NCBI GenBank assembly: GCA_014529385.2 | Contig: CM043959.1 | Location: 51,451,253 to 51,515,252, forward strand | Length of the DNA stretch: 64,000 bases | From: Adiantum capillus-veneris | Lineage: Eukaryota; Streptophyta; Polypodiopsida; Polypodiales; Pteridaceae | Reading direction: 5' to 3' | Part shown: one piece after another, positions 34,073-44,899 of the stretch | Layout of the letters: the number at the start of each line of letters is the position of its first letter | Numbering within the stretch: the first letter of the stretch is position 1 | The notes under the pieces: generated by a model | The model's database searches: none | Seen by the model: the letters and a program-made list of their open reading frames with translations, nothing else | What the model was told of the DNA's origin: nothing | Position numbers and translations under genes: made by a program

Positions 34073-34288
34073 GATCCTCTCCCTTCACTTTGGAGACACA
34101 GACACACACTCTCAGAAGCGGAAGCTCTCTTGCTTTGACGTTGGAGTTACCTTCTCTCCCTCAACTTCTCTCCCTCGAGCTCTTACCTTCAAGACATCTC
34201 CATCTCCAAGTCTTTCTCTATCATCGTCGTGTTGCCCTTGGAATCCAGGAGTTCTCTTCTCTCTTTCCCTCTTCTCTACATCGATACG

Positions 34289-34468
34289 ATGGCCCCGAAG
34301 CGAGTGACTCGAAGCTTGAAGGGCGCTCATGTCGCTCCACCTCCAAGGAAGGTGCAGAGAAAGGCATCAACTAGTCCAAATGTTGCTCAAGCGGTGGTAT
34401 TGGTTGCGGAAGAAGTCGAAGTCGTCCAGCCTCAAACACAGGAGGTAATCGAACATGTCGCTAATCCG
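34289..34468 (+). CDS. first-exon-like ORF with basic N-terminus and splice donor; unknown
   Basis: ATG at 34289 (context ACGATGG) opens MAPKRVTRSLKG and a Lys/Arg/Pro-rich stretch, followed by a Val/Glu-rich one. At codon 60 the reading meets CCG|GTAAGA, a good plant donor, and hits a stop soon after without splicing. It could be the first exon of a host gene or the start of a gag in an LTR element whose promoter is the TATA at 34064. No second exon was found. I do not recognise the protein. Confidence 0.4.
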
Positions 34469-34755
34469 GTAAGACAAATTATAATTCTACATTGCTATTC
34501 ATGATGACTTGGAAAGATAAGCATAGGGAACCCCTTAAACTGTCCGAGAAACGTGATTCTATCACAAGAAACAAGCATATATTTTCATAGATTAGTGAAG
34601 GAACTGTTTAATAAATTGTCACTGTTTGTTGAATTGTTATTGCTTAATAAATTGTTATTGTTTGATAAGTGGTTACTGATTGATATGAAGAATTGATTGA
34701 TCATGTTTGAAGAATCATTTAAAGAGAAGAATTGTTGAAAGAATATCTTTTATTT

Positions 34756-34911
34756 CTCGCGGGTAGCGAGGTGATTCCGCGGTTAGCGAAAATTAAGCTG
34801 AGGTTATCAGTTCTCTTTTGTTCCTCGCAGTTAGCCAGATGCCTCGCGGGTAGCGAGATGCATCGCTGTTAGTGAGATGGGAAGGTTGCGCAATTCGCGG
34901 TTAGCGAATAA
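34756..34911. repeat. six interspersed TCGC-N5-GCGA-like motifs
   Basis: CTCGCGGGTAGCGAG (34756, 34843), TTCCGCGGTTAGCGAA (34775), CCTCGCAGTTAGCCAGA (34823), CATCGCTGTTAGTGAGATG (34861), AATTCGCGGTTAGCGAAT (34893). All share a TCGC/GCGA dyad around GGTTA or GGGTA, but spacing is irregular and the flanks differ. Confidence 0.75.
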
Positions 34912-35599
34912 ATCCTTTGCAAGGGCTCTGTTGGTTAGACAGAGGAAGTCCGTGGGAAGCAACAACTCATGAGAAATTGGAAAAGTTATTTTTGTTGAAT
35001 AATAGAGTTGTCTTTTTTACGCTTTGTTTGAATTGTTTTGGTATTGTTTGAAGGACTGTATAAAAGAACCTGCGTTTGGAATTAATTAAGGAACACTGTT
35101 TGTATATGTACAACAATGTGGTAAAAAGTGTGAGTGTGGGGTGGAAAGTGGGGGCTGGCTCATGTTGCCAATCAAGGATGGGTGGTTTCGATTAGTCGAG
35201 AAACTATCCACTCCTTCTTATTAAGAGAAGTGAAATTAAAGACTCATTGCGTCAAGAGTTGCGATGTCCCAAATCTACGTGTCCACAAGATTACTAGTTA
35301 GTTTAGACTAAGACTCATATCATATTTATGATTTATGGATGGCGGACGTGCCTGTTCAACGTGGGGGGAAAGGCGTTGTTTATGGATTATAAATATGTCA
35401 ATGGAATTTCATCTTTATGTTAGGAAACAGCTTCATTAAAATTTTAGATTTATTGACCTGGCTTGTGGCGTATGACCGTTATAACCACGTAAATTATGGA
35501 TAGAGGACTTCTTCTCTTCTGTTGTTCGTATCTCTACTTTGTGGAAACGGAGTAGGGTGTCGTCAACGGAAAAGGAGAATAAAGGAAGGTCATCTATCA

Positions 35600-36279
35600 A
35601 GTCGTCCCAATCTTCTCGGGGTTGGGGACCTCACATTCATATACTGAGGCCACCTTGGCTTCCAGATGTTCTCCATGATCCCTCCCACCATTTTTCCGTC
35701 CAGTTCCTCTTCCATAATTTGTTGAGGGGGATACACCAATTAGCCTCGTGCATTAATGCATGGTAAATGCCTTTAGAATGTGGTTTTCAAAAGAGGCTAC
35801 TCCCGGGCCATGGCATCACCACCTTATTAAGCTCTTCCATCACCCTGTAGACTACTAAGATCTCAAAGCCATTCAGTTGAAATTGGATGGCTAAAGAGTC
35901 AGCAGTTTTCCAGCACTTCCTGTTGCCATCCCAGAATTGCTCTAGTTTAACGAGCCCCTTATTATTCACATTCCTGGCCATTTCTATCCAATAGGGACGA
36001 CGACCCTGATATTTTAGAGAGCCAAGGGGACCAGTGCAAAATGGAGTTCTTAAAGTATTTGGTTACTTCCCCCCATTCCAAAACCTCAACTGCACTTTTG
36101 CACTTCCTCATCACCTCCCCTGAGAGTTCACCAGATCGAAGATAAGACCACTTCGGGGCGAGAAGTTTGTCGTGCATCATTACCCCCTTCCACTGCCCCC
36201 TTTTAATCCCAATTTTACTACATCAAGCATTTCCTTGGTCATGATAGCCCAAGCTTGGTCCTGTTTAGTCAATGAGACC
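35600..36279 (-). pseudogene. LINE-2 ORF2 middle part (between RT and zf-RVT)
   Basis: Minus frames carry QAWAIMTKEMLDVVK, MMHDKLLAPKWSYLRSG, LHWSPWLSKISG and KLEQFWDGNRKCW in the order seen in plant LINE ORF2 after the RT. Two frameshifts or stops interrupt it. The first coding base coincides with the target duplication, so the element was truncated inside ORF2 on insertion. Confidence 0.65.
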
Positions 36280-36535
36280 ATAATTTGTATTCCAACTTCT
36301 AAAGAGACTTAATAATATTGAGATATAAACGACAAATTAGGGTACATGCAAAGTAGGACTTTTATTTAGGTCCCATACAATACCGATATTTCAGAATTGC
36401 TATAAAGTGATGTCTACCTCAACTCGATACCCAAAATATATAACGTCATAACACACCTAAAATACAACCACCTCTCTTACAACTTTTCTCTATATCAAAA
36501 ACCTCGGCTGTTTTGCAAAATGAAACACCCTAATT

Positions 36536-36624
36536 AAGATTATATCTAAGCTGGATCATCCGACTCACAATTCTCTCGACTCACAATTGTGAGTATGGGG
36601 AAAAAAAAAGATTATATCTAAGCT
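36536..36624 (+). mobile_element. 55-bp LINE 3'-end insertion with 17-bp target duplication
   Basis: AAGATTATATCTAAGCT occurs at 36536-36552 and 36608-36624. Between them are only GGATCATCC, a doubled ACTCACAATT piece, the palindrome ACTCACAATTGTGAGT and a run of A. It is an extremely 5'-truncated copy of the hairpin-ended LINE family. Confidence 0.85.
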
Positions 36625-38239
36625 ACTAGCACAACCCAAAAGGTTCTATTTTTGTACTCACGAAGACGATGATTCAACTTTCCCAAGCATAATTTTTCAA
36701 AAAATCAATAGAGCTCGGGGGGTGCATTATGTAATCATGTTAATGTATAACGTGAGTTTGAAAGGAAGGGTTTAGAAATGCAAAAAGAAAGGCAGTTTAA
36801 CATAAATACATTAAAATAGAAGATTTTTATATTCAATTTTGAAAAAAAATCCTAAAAATAAGGGATCATTTTGAAATTCCTTAAAAAAAATTGAAAAAAA
36901 TTCCTAAAAATAAGGGATCATTTTATTCATTCAAAGATGTTAAAAGAGGAGGTTTTTTTAATACCCCACAAATGCAGTTATATAGGGGGGTAGTGAATGG
37001 AGAACCCCCAGAGCAATAGAGGAAGCCCCATAATTTCTCGAAACCTTTCAATTCACACCTGCACTAGGAACAAGAAGTATGATCAAGATGTGTGGTGGTT
37101 AACTAAACGGGTTTCAATGTACACCCATTTGGTCTTTGCCACACCCTCTTTGTTTGATTGTTGATGTTGAATTGCTTCCAATCATCAAGTAACATTTTAA
37201 GGTTCCTGATCTTATTATGAAGACCATTACAACAATTAGCATGTATTGTGGCCGCTAAGTTCATGTCGTAGACAGAGTAAGAGCAAAAACTAGCAAAGAA
37301 TTTAGTGTCCAAATACCCAACGTTCACCCCTATATCCTTCATGGTTTTGTTGTGTCTAATCTCTATAAAAACATCTTGGTCATGCTTGATAGGATATATC
37401 AATCTAGATTCGTACCAGAATTTGTAGAACTTAATTGTTCTCTTATTTGAGCACGCAAATGTATAGCCGCCATTCGGAGCATTGTCATGAGAGTTTGGAT
37501 TTCCATTATACCTGCCTGTGGTGATCTCAAAATCTCTAGAGGTTAGTCAGAGAGGGAAAGGATTTTGAAGCCAAATTATGTCTGCATCCTGTAAACAGCA
37601 AATGCCAGATGAGTATAAATACAGTTAACTCATCAGATTTATTGATGACTTATCATGAAGCAAAGCTTGCAACAAAAACCTCTTTTTCACATGAACAAAT
37701 GGCATGCCAACTTTTGAATCTTGAATCTTGCTTAAACACTTAGATTTAGCTCTCCGTGTGTGTTTTGAAAAGAAAAGGAGGGGGGGCTCATCTATAATTA
37801 TGTCAACATAACACGCAAGTCCTCAACATAAAAGAATTTTACCCTTAATTAACATACACAAGGATATAAAGAAAAAAAAGGTTTACACAGATTTAATAGA
37901 AAAGAGGTCCATTTTATTCATGAAAAATCAACAGATTAAGGAGTTTTAAAATTTTCTTTGAATGTACGTGATATAGAGAGGTTTTATATAGTGTACTCCC
38001 TCGAGGGTACAAAACCGTGCAATATATCTTGTAAATTATGTTCTAATCCATGGATTTTCACATAAAAAACAATAAGCGACCAAAAATTGATAAGCTTACA
38101 AATTTTTTGATGGCAATGAATGGCTTGTTACATCTTGTTAAGCATGAAAACTTGATGACAATGGAATTGCTTACTAGGAAAAGGGTGGGATTGAACGAAG
38201 CCATATTTTTAAATTTTTATTTTTTTTTATATTGAACAA

Positions 38240-38560
38240 GAAGGAATGCCTACTAGCCCTTTGCTTTTCGCCATAGGTTCTCACCCCCTAGTGACAATGC
38301 TAGAAGCCAGTGCTACGAGGGGAGAGATCCAACGGTTGAGCCTGCCAGGGAATGACGAGCAGCTCTTTGCAGATGACTCCCTCCTCTTCGTGAAAGCCTA
38401 TCCTCAAATAGTTAAGAAGGCTCTAGAGATTGTACAAACCTTTACAGTAGGGTTGAAGTGTAGTATTGAGAAATCAAGGATGATCTCACTTTTTGAAAAC
38501 AATTCGTTCAACCCATTATTTTGGACGGGAGAGATTGTGTGAAAGCTCATGATATATTAC
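38240..38560 (+). pseudogene. LINE reverse transcriptase fragment in an intron
   Basis: The plus frame SPLLFAIGSHPLV continues to LFADDSLLFVKA, giving RT motif B end and the catalytic ADD motif, then GLKCSIEKSRMI. It lies in the intron between exons 2 and 3 of the glycosyltransferase pseudogene, opposite in orientation. A tRNA-like B box (GAGTTCGATCCCTACC, about 38626) follows. Confidence 0.75.
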
Positions 38561-39231
38561 AAACTAATGACTACATTGCATTAGTAAGTCATAGGGCTCA
38601 TAAAATCTGCGTGCGCCCATTTGAGTTCGATCCCTACCTCAGAGTTTTGGGGAGTGATTAGTTGGCGCCCACACAAAGGTTAGCTGAGGCCTCAATCGGG
38701 ATCTACAAAGATTCCGCCTAATAAAAGCACGAACCAACCAGTATGTACCAAGCATACCGAGAAGATGAAGCTATAGCCCATGGCAAGAACGTTGTTGAGG
38801 AACTCTATTCTTCTCCACATCATTTTCACATAGTCATGGCTCATGTAAGGCTTGGCGCTCGAGAAGTCAATGCCGTCCGTCATCACTTGGTAACAGAGGG
38901 GGTGCACCTCCACACATCTCTCATATGCCTTGTGGTCAAATGCCAATACAATGAGATGCTTGAGCAAGTCCACCTCTTGGGTCCTGCTGTTCTTCAGGAG
39001 CTCGAAGCTCTCCAACAAGATCTCCAGCAATGAGCCCGGTTCCGCCCATGCCGCATTCACGCTGGTGAAGATCACTGTCTTCTCTCCGCCATTGCGCATC
39101 TCCGCCATTTGCAACAGCTCCTTCAAGGTCCCCACTTGCTCCTTGTCTTACCACATATTGACAGAAGTGGTTTTAAGTCGCAGTTGCTCCTGTCACCAAT
39201 GTGGATAGAAAGGGTGATGTTTGGTGAGGAC

Positions 39232-39233
<2 letters not shown>

Positions 39234-39284
<51 letters not shown>
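39234..39284. repeat. (CT)n(CA)n microsatellite in intron 1
   Basis: CT then CA, between exons 1 and 2 of the glycosyltransferase pseudogene. Confidence 0.9.
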
Positions 39285-39617
39285 AAGTCCTAATGTGGGC
39301 GATTCAAACCGAAAGAAGCGCTTTCTGTCTCACTAAATCACACCCACACACACAAAGCGCTTCATAGAGAAAGAAGCGCTTTCTCTCTCACTCCACACAC
39401 ACAGACAAATGCGGAGTGAGTATCCGCGAGAGAGAGAGAGAGCTGACATTGAGGCTCTCCCTGTGGTAGAAAGCGAGGAGGAGGACGAAGCAGACGCAGA
39501 AGGCGAGGACGGCCTTCGTTGCGGTCATTTTTCAACGCCCGACTTACCAGACTCGCAGATTCACGTCCCATATTAATAACAAGGCCGTCACTAACTTGAC
39601 GACGGCGGCACTGCCTG

Positions 39618-39620
<3 letters not shown>

Positions 39621-39657
<37 letters not shown>
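39621..39657. repeat. (GA)n tract upstream of the glycosyltransferase start
   Basis: On the gene strand this is a CT-rich tract about 100 bp upstream of the ATG, a position where plant 5' UTRs often carry CT repeats. Confidence 0.9.
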
Positions 39658-39658
<1 letters not shown>

Positions 39659-40028
39659 GAGCACAATGTTCCTCTTCAGAGTAGCGTTGCCAACGAGAGA
39701 GAGAGAATTGCTTACAGAATATTGCCTATGAGACGAGAGCGACCGGGGAGAGTTTGCTGCTGTCGGCTTTTTTAAAGTGCGTGCTATTTTTACTGCAACA
39801 AGCATGGCTCCAAAGAATAGCATCTTACAATAGCTTCAAAAAGCCTAAAAGTTGTGCACAACATTTCATAGGCACCACGCCTATATCACTGTAGGCAGTG
39901 CCAATATGTAGGAGCATGAGCATCTATCCGCATCATCAGGATCTCCCAACGGATGGTCCACGCCGAAATCTCGATGACCTTACCGTCCTAGAAAGTGGAT
40001 AATTGGCATGCATGGCCAACCTCCTCTC

Positions 40029-40458
40029 TAAGACCGTGGTCACATGGACCTCAGTAATCCCTAACTTAGAACTAAGCAGAACTATGCATCTATGCCCTAT
40101 ACAAAAGCAAGTACGCCATGCTTCATGGTCACACATAGCCTTAGTTGTGTGAAAACTGCCATGTGTAGGTGAAAGCAAACTAGAAACAGGCATTGCAGTG
40201 GAGAGAGAAGGATATGTGCTTCAAGTTGGACCAAGCAAGCGCTACCTCCTCGTCCAAAAGCTGAAAAGCTACATGTTTTCTGTTTGATTGCAGGTTCATT
40301 CATTTCTCTTGCCTTGCATAGTTTTGCAACTATGTCGTAGTTGTAAATAATTGTGCATAGTAGAACTATGACAAGTACTATGCTTCGTATGATCAGCACT
40401 CGAGCATAGTTATTCGTAAGCGTTACAAATAACTAGGCCTCGCATGACCGTTGGCTAA
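40029..40458. mobile_element. second Tourist-like MITE, TAA target duplication
   Basis: The 424-bp element (40032-40455) begins GACCGTGGTCACATGGACCT and its end, on the minus strand, reads GCCAACGGTCATGCGAGGCC. These ends are degenerate relatives of the MITE at 11377. TAA flanks both sides (40029-40031, 40456-40458). ACTATG and TAACTA-type blocks recur inside. It lies about 500 bp upstream of the glycosyltransferase start. Confidence 0.65.
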
Positions 40459-40604
40459 GTGACAAGGGCAAGGTGGGAGGGGATAAAGGGTGGGATGCAC
40501 TCCGAGGTGCATTTGGAGTCATGGATTTCGAGTCCCGAATCTACAACACGTCGCTTTAGCACCCAAATTTACCAAATATCTCGGACTTCCATTTCAAGAA
40601 GTAC

Positions 40605-41200
40605 ACATGACTGAAGTGGTTAGGGCACCAAGCTGCCAAGGGTGACATCTCCAGTTCAAGTTTGGGGATACAATGGGAGGCACCGACCCAAATTTACATT
40701 TTGTCCCAAATTTAGATATTTCATTTGAATTTATACCGAGCGTAGGATGGCTCACACATCCTCAACCATTGATCCCTTCCACCCCACCCGCGTCACTTGG
40801 TACTGTGGCATGGCCAAGGGGGCTTCATCATGCTCTCAAGGTCCCCCCAAATGAGGGACATGAGGGGAAAACTTACTTGTTGCTACCATATACACTGACC
40901 TGGCATGAAGATACCACCCACAATGGAAAATCCTTGATATTAGGCATAGTTGGACACATTGGAAGTATATTTTACTTTCCAGTTGGAACTCGCCCAAAAA
41001 TTTGCCAATCATGTGTGCAAAGAGCCTTTGTTGGTCCGTTCCTTAGTGTTCTCCTATATGGTGCATTTTCGTATTTCAAGCTACATGTGTGTAGCCTTTC
41101 ATGAGTTGTGGGGGTGGGCATCGAGACTTCACCTGCATTTTTAAGCCATCCATCTTCCTTAGGTATCCTTGATCACACGGAGGGGGGGTAATTGTAACAG
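40605..41200. other. no gene; possible tRNA-like segment at its start
   Basis: GTGGTTAGGGCACC (about 40617) and CCAGTTCAAGTTTGG (about 40652) resemble pol III A and B boxes. A 143-codon plus frame (40673-41104) has no recognised motif and no supporting context. Confidence 0.3.
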
Positions 41201-41302
41201 AGATATTGAATTGATTGATTTGACTTCATCACTCTCACGCACATGCGAGCGCTGGGTTGGGGTATTACGTTTTTTTGGCAACTGCAATTACTGGAGGGGA
41301 TA

Positions 41303-41328
41303 GGGGGTAACTCAAAATAGTTACCCCC
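41303..41328. repeat. perfect inverted repeat, 10-bp arms
   Basis: GGGGGTAACT, six-base loop, AGTTACCCCC, just before the LINE-3 homology begins. Confidence 0.85.
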
Positions 41329-41349
41329 GTGCGTGTGGAGGTATGCTTA

Positions 41350-44300
41350 ATAGTGTGCATTGGCTTGCTCATTGATATTCACTGCTCAAAACCTTCACAC
41401 ATGTCCCAAACACTTAGTCGTTGCTACCATAATGGCCCATCTAGGAAGACTTCCACCAATAGAATTAAAGCTAAACCCAGACACACGTCCTGTACCTCCG
41501 ACCACTACCCACTAGTGGTCACCTTGGATGACAAATGCAGGAAAGTCAGGAATCACTGGTTCCACACTGACACCTCTCTATTTAAGCTGGAGGAGGTGCA
41601 GAGTAGCATCAAGGCAGTATGGGTGCAAGCATTCTCGAAGGGGTTCACTCCATCCAAAGCGTGAACAATAGCAATATCAAACACTCAAAAAACATTGATA
41701 ATTTTCAAAAAAAAAGTCACAGAGATCCGAAGGAAACATAAGGACCAGATATACAGTGAACTTGCTAAGATGGAATGCAGCAAGAGCCCTAATATTGACA
41801 CTCAAGATAAAATATCCACACTGAGACACCAACTCCGTGTGGAGGAGGACCTCACCCTTATGCATACTGCAGCCTTCTTTAGAGAATGGTGGGCAGGTAA
41901 AGTGGATAAGCCCACAAAAGAAATGTTTAAAAATCTAAGAAGAAAACACCTGAGAGAATCCATCCCTTACCTTGTAGGTCCCAAGGGTAAAGCCACCAAT
42001 GAAACCAAAAACCTGGAAATAGCAAGGGAGCATTTCACCCTTTTATTCAATCCCAAGGAACAACCAGACGAGGCGGTGACCTTAGCCCATGAGCAAATCT
42101 CAAAAAATGCAGGCAGAGAGTGATCCCCACTCATGTAGCGGTCCAACTCGATTCATGCCTTTCAATGTGAGAGATAAAAAGGGCAATTGATTCTTTAAAA
42201 CCCAAGAAGACCCCTGGCATAGATGGGCTTCCAGCAAAATTCTATCAGACCTTCAAGGAAGTACTCTCTCCCATCCTCCTTAGAGTGTGGGAGGAATCAG
42301 TGAAACAGGGAGCCCTACCAGTTCAAGTCAACACAGGCGTCATCAAGCTGCTATATAAGAAAGGCCCTAAGGAGGTCATTTCTAATTGGAGACCTCTTAC
42401 CATGTTGAATTCTGCATACAAACTATTTGCCAAAGCCATAGCACTAAGAATTTCCCCAGCCCTGGCAGAGTGGCTGTGCACTGAGAAAAAAGGGTTCATC
42501 AAATCCCGGAGAATCATGGAAGTTGTTATTGCTATGTGGGAAGGGATTGAATATGCAAAAGAGTCTTGGCAGGACTTCGTACTTGTCAAAGTAGATTTTG
42601 ACAAAGCCTACGACAGATTAGAATGGACATTCATCCTTGAATGCCTGACCATGATGGGCTTCGGTCCAAACATGATCAGGTTCGTCAAGACTGTTCTGGG
42701 TAATGCTCAAGCAAGGGTGGCACTCAATAATGGCATATCAGATCTATTTCCTCTCAATCGTTCGGTCCGACAGGGATGCCCCTTTTCTCTTTGCGACCTC
42801 AGCGGACTCTCTCAATTGGTTGGTCAAAGCTAAAATGGGAGATGGATCACTCAAAGGAATCTCACTACCGGATGAAAGACAGCAGTGCCTTTCACAATTC
42901 GCTGATGACACCAATGGTCTACTCAACAACGATGATCAATCACTTCAATGCTTCTGGGGATGTCTGAGGACTTTTTGCTCTACCTCAGGATCTCGGATTA
43001 ACCACTCCAAAACTGGAATCAGAGCCTCCCTCTCTCCCCTCCCAAGATGGATCACTAAACAAGGTTGCTCGATCCTAAAAGAAGGGGTCATCTTTCGGCT
43101 CCTAGGTATCCAATTTGGGTTTAGGGTATCTATGGCACAGAGGTGGCAATGGGTATTGGAGCGTTTCTCCTCCAAACTAAATCTATGACAGGATTCCAGG
43201 CGAATATTGCAGGAAGGGCATTGGTTGTCAGGCACTTTATTTCCTGCTATGTCCTATTCTTCCTCTCCTGTTGGAGGCCACCTGACTTCCAGCTAAAGGA
43301 CATAACCAGGGCATGCAGAGACTTTCTATGGTCAAGTGACCCGATGAGGAAGGGCCTAGCCAAGGTTAGCTGGGATGTATGCTGCCTCCCCAAGGAACAA
43401 GGTGGACTCGGCCTCACCAACTTCAGTAGATGGGCAGATAAACTAACAGTCAAACTCATCCTCAGAGAATTGGACAATCCCAATGAGGAGTGGGCCTCAT
43501 TTCTTTTTAGGAACATCAACAAATTCAAAGACAAAGGGAGCAATGGGATGCACCCTCTCCCATGGCTCACAGTCTTCTTTGGACCTGTTGAGATAACGCC
43601 GAATGGCTCCCTCCTCCTTAAATCCTTGTGGGGAGCATGGAACAGGTGCAGAAACCACCTTAGAGTCAACTGGGACTCCAAGTATAGCCTTCACCTAAGA
43701 ACTCATGAATCAATGTGGTGGTCGCCGTCTCCGATTCCCCCTCTCAACCAGGCTCAGAGTAGAACAGCTAAGCGTATTCACAACAAGGGTATTACAACTT
43801 AGAGAAACTTGTGGCACAGATTGGAGCACAAGTGGCTCTCCCAAACCGAGCTCACAAGCCGGTACAGCCTGCAACCCTGGGAACTATCTCTGATAACTAG
43901 CAGGAAATCCCTCTTCCCGAAGGAGCTGGAGTAGACACTCTCGAGCGACCTTGACCCCTCTCTGAAGGCTCTATACTAGTCCAGTGGAATCGCTCTATCT
44001 AACCCCCCCACCCTAGCCCCTGACCTTACAGAACCGCTTCACGTCTCCCTCAACAGAAAGTGGAGGACCTCACTGGACCGACGTCAATGGGCTTTCAAAT
44101 TCCAGTCAATTTGGAACATAGGAATCCCAGCCAAACACTCAGTCCTGCTCTGGTTAATCCTCCACAAGGCTGTCTGGACTGGACACAGGATGAGGCTTGC
44201 CGGGTTAGGCACTGGGCTCTGTAAGAGATGCAATAGGGCCGAGGAGGACATCCCCCACCTCTTTATGAACTGCCCCAAAAGTCTAGAAATCATGTCCCCC

Positions 44301-44899
44301 TTGAACTCTGGGCTTGGGTGCACTTTAAGTTGGAAACAATTACTGCTTGGTGACTTAGTGTCGCTATTTTCAATGGTCTGGATAGAATAAGAGGGGAATT
44401 TTTTTGGATTATCTGGTTTGACCAAAATGAAAGGCTGTTTAACATATCTTACCAGACTAAAAGTCTGAGAGAATTGTTTTCTCATTTTTCCTTATAGGTG
44501 AATCAACTCAAGCTAGAACAATGTCGGATTTATGAAGCTAATTTCAAGGTACTCTTGGACTACATGAGTTTCTGCAACAGCGCCAACATAAACAAGCAAC
44601 AGGAGGTATTGCTTGATGGATCATATACACATCTACAGAGAATGCTAGATGAATGCCGAACGGATGGGGAACGATTAAGGAGACTACACAGTAATGGTAT
44701 TCAACTTGTCGCCCACCTCCACGAGTTCCTACTTACCCTGGCTGAATAGAACCCTAACTAAGATTGTAATTTGAACACCAAAAGTTTTGTATCTATTGAC
44801 CGAACTATACCCCAAGTGGTAGCCCTTTGTGACTGCGCTTCTTCTTTAATATAAATCTGCTCTCGCCCTTTATGGTAAAAATAAATAAATAAATAAAAA
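41350..44899 (+). mobile_element. LINE-type retrotransposon (LINE-3), 5'-truncated, AAAT tail
   Basis: Plus-strand LINE ORF2 from the end of the endonuclease to the C-terminus, followed by a short 3' UTR and a TAAATAAATAAATAAA tail (about 44877-44899). The 5' end falls inside the endonuclease. No clear target duplication was found. Confidence 0.82.
41370..44750 (+). pseudogene. LINE-3 ORF2 (endonuclease end, RT, zf-RVT)
   Basis: The endonuclease end is TSDHYPLVV (about 41500). RT carries LKPKKTPGIDGLP (frame-shifted, about 42195), VIKLLYKKG, NWRPLTMLNSAYKLFAKA, motif A VKVDFDKAYDRLEW, motif B SVRQGCP and motif C QFADDTNGLL. The connection has KVSWDVCCLPKEQGGLGL. The zinc domain has VLLWLILHKAVWTGHRMRL, CKRC and HLFMNC. 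At least five breaks are visible: near 41662, 42123, 42775, 43187 and 43800. The last open part (44498-44749) is a helical C-terminal extension. Confidence 0.82.

Larger units (their letters stand above)
28740..35590. other. composite insertion inside LINE-2, mostly unclassified
   Basis: About 6.8 kb separates the two LINE-2 parts. It holds a CT-rich block (29216-29475), fold-back repeats (31.1-32.2 kb), a TATA promoter with a first-exon-like ORF (34.06-34.47 kb) and six TCGC hairpin motifs. 28808-28920 and 33700-33812 look like inverted copies of each other (CATTAGGARAAATATG and complement, then GGATTAAGG). I found no RT, integrase or transposase. The exact borders and any target duplication were not resolved. 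Confidence 0.5.
28070..36296 (-). mobile_element. 5'-truncated LINE (LINE-2) with 17-bp target duplication, split by ~6.8 kb
   Basis: ATAATTTGTATTCCAAC occurs at 28070-28086 and 36280-36296. On the minus strand LINE coding begins immediately inside the right copy (36279) and the LINE 3' end with hairpin and A-rich tail (plus-strand CTTTTTTG) lies immediately inside the left copy. The coding parts are 36279 to about 35600 and about 28740 to 28200. The DNA between them is unrelated and must be a later insertion. Long identical duplications and 5' truncation are what target-primed reverse transcription produces. Confidence 0.82.
37103..39528 (-). pseudogene. nucleotide-diphospho-sugar transferase (PF03407-like), three exons, two premature stops
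   Basis: Exon 1 starts at ATG 39528 (MTATKAVLAF) with a Leu/Cys/Val-rich segment ending YHRES, a type II signal anchor as in Golgi glycosyltransferases. Exon 2 (39189-38758, acceptor GTGACAG, donor GTATGC) has TVIFTSVNAAWAEPGS, FDHKAYERC and YVKMMWRRIEFLNNVLAMGY. Exon 3 (37588-37103, acceptor TTTACAG) starts with the sugar-nucleotide motif DADIIWLQNPF, then YNGNPNSHDNAPNGG, KHDQDVF, FLD-like YLDTKFFASFC, ATIHANCCNGL and LLDDWKQF. The exon 2/3 join is phase 0 and falls at FIFS|DAD, as in the family. In-frame TAA (39148-39150) and TGA (37547-37549) each fall at codon 14 of their exon. The exon 1 donor is unresolved. Confidence 0.85.

Noticed and set aside
34756-34911. CRISPR-like array
   Set aside because: Repeats are short, imperfect and irregularly spaced with no spacer-sized gaps; nuclear plant context.
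40673-41104. 143-codon plus ORF
   Set aside because: No recognised motif; preceded by a tRNA-like segment and not supported by splice or promoter signals.
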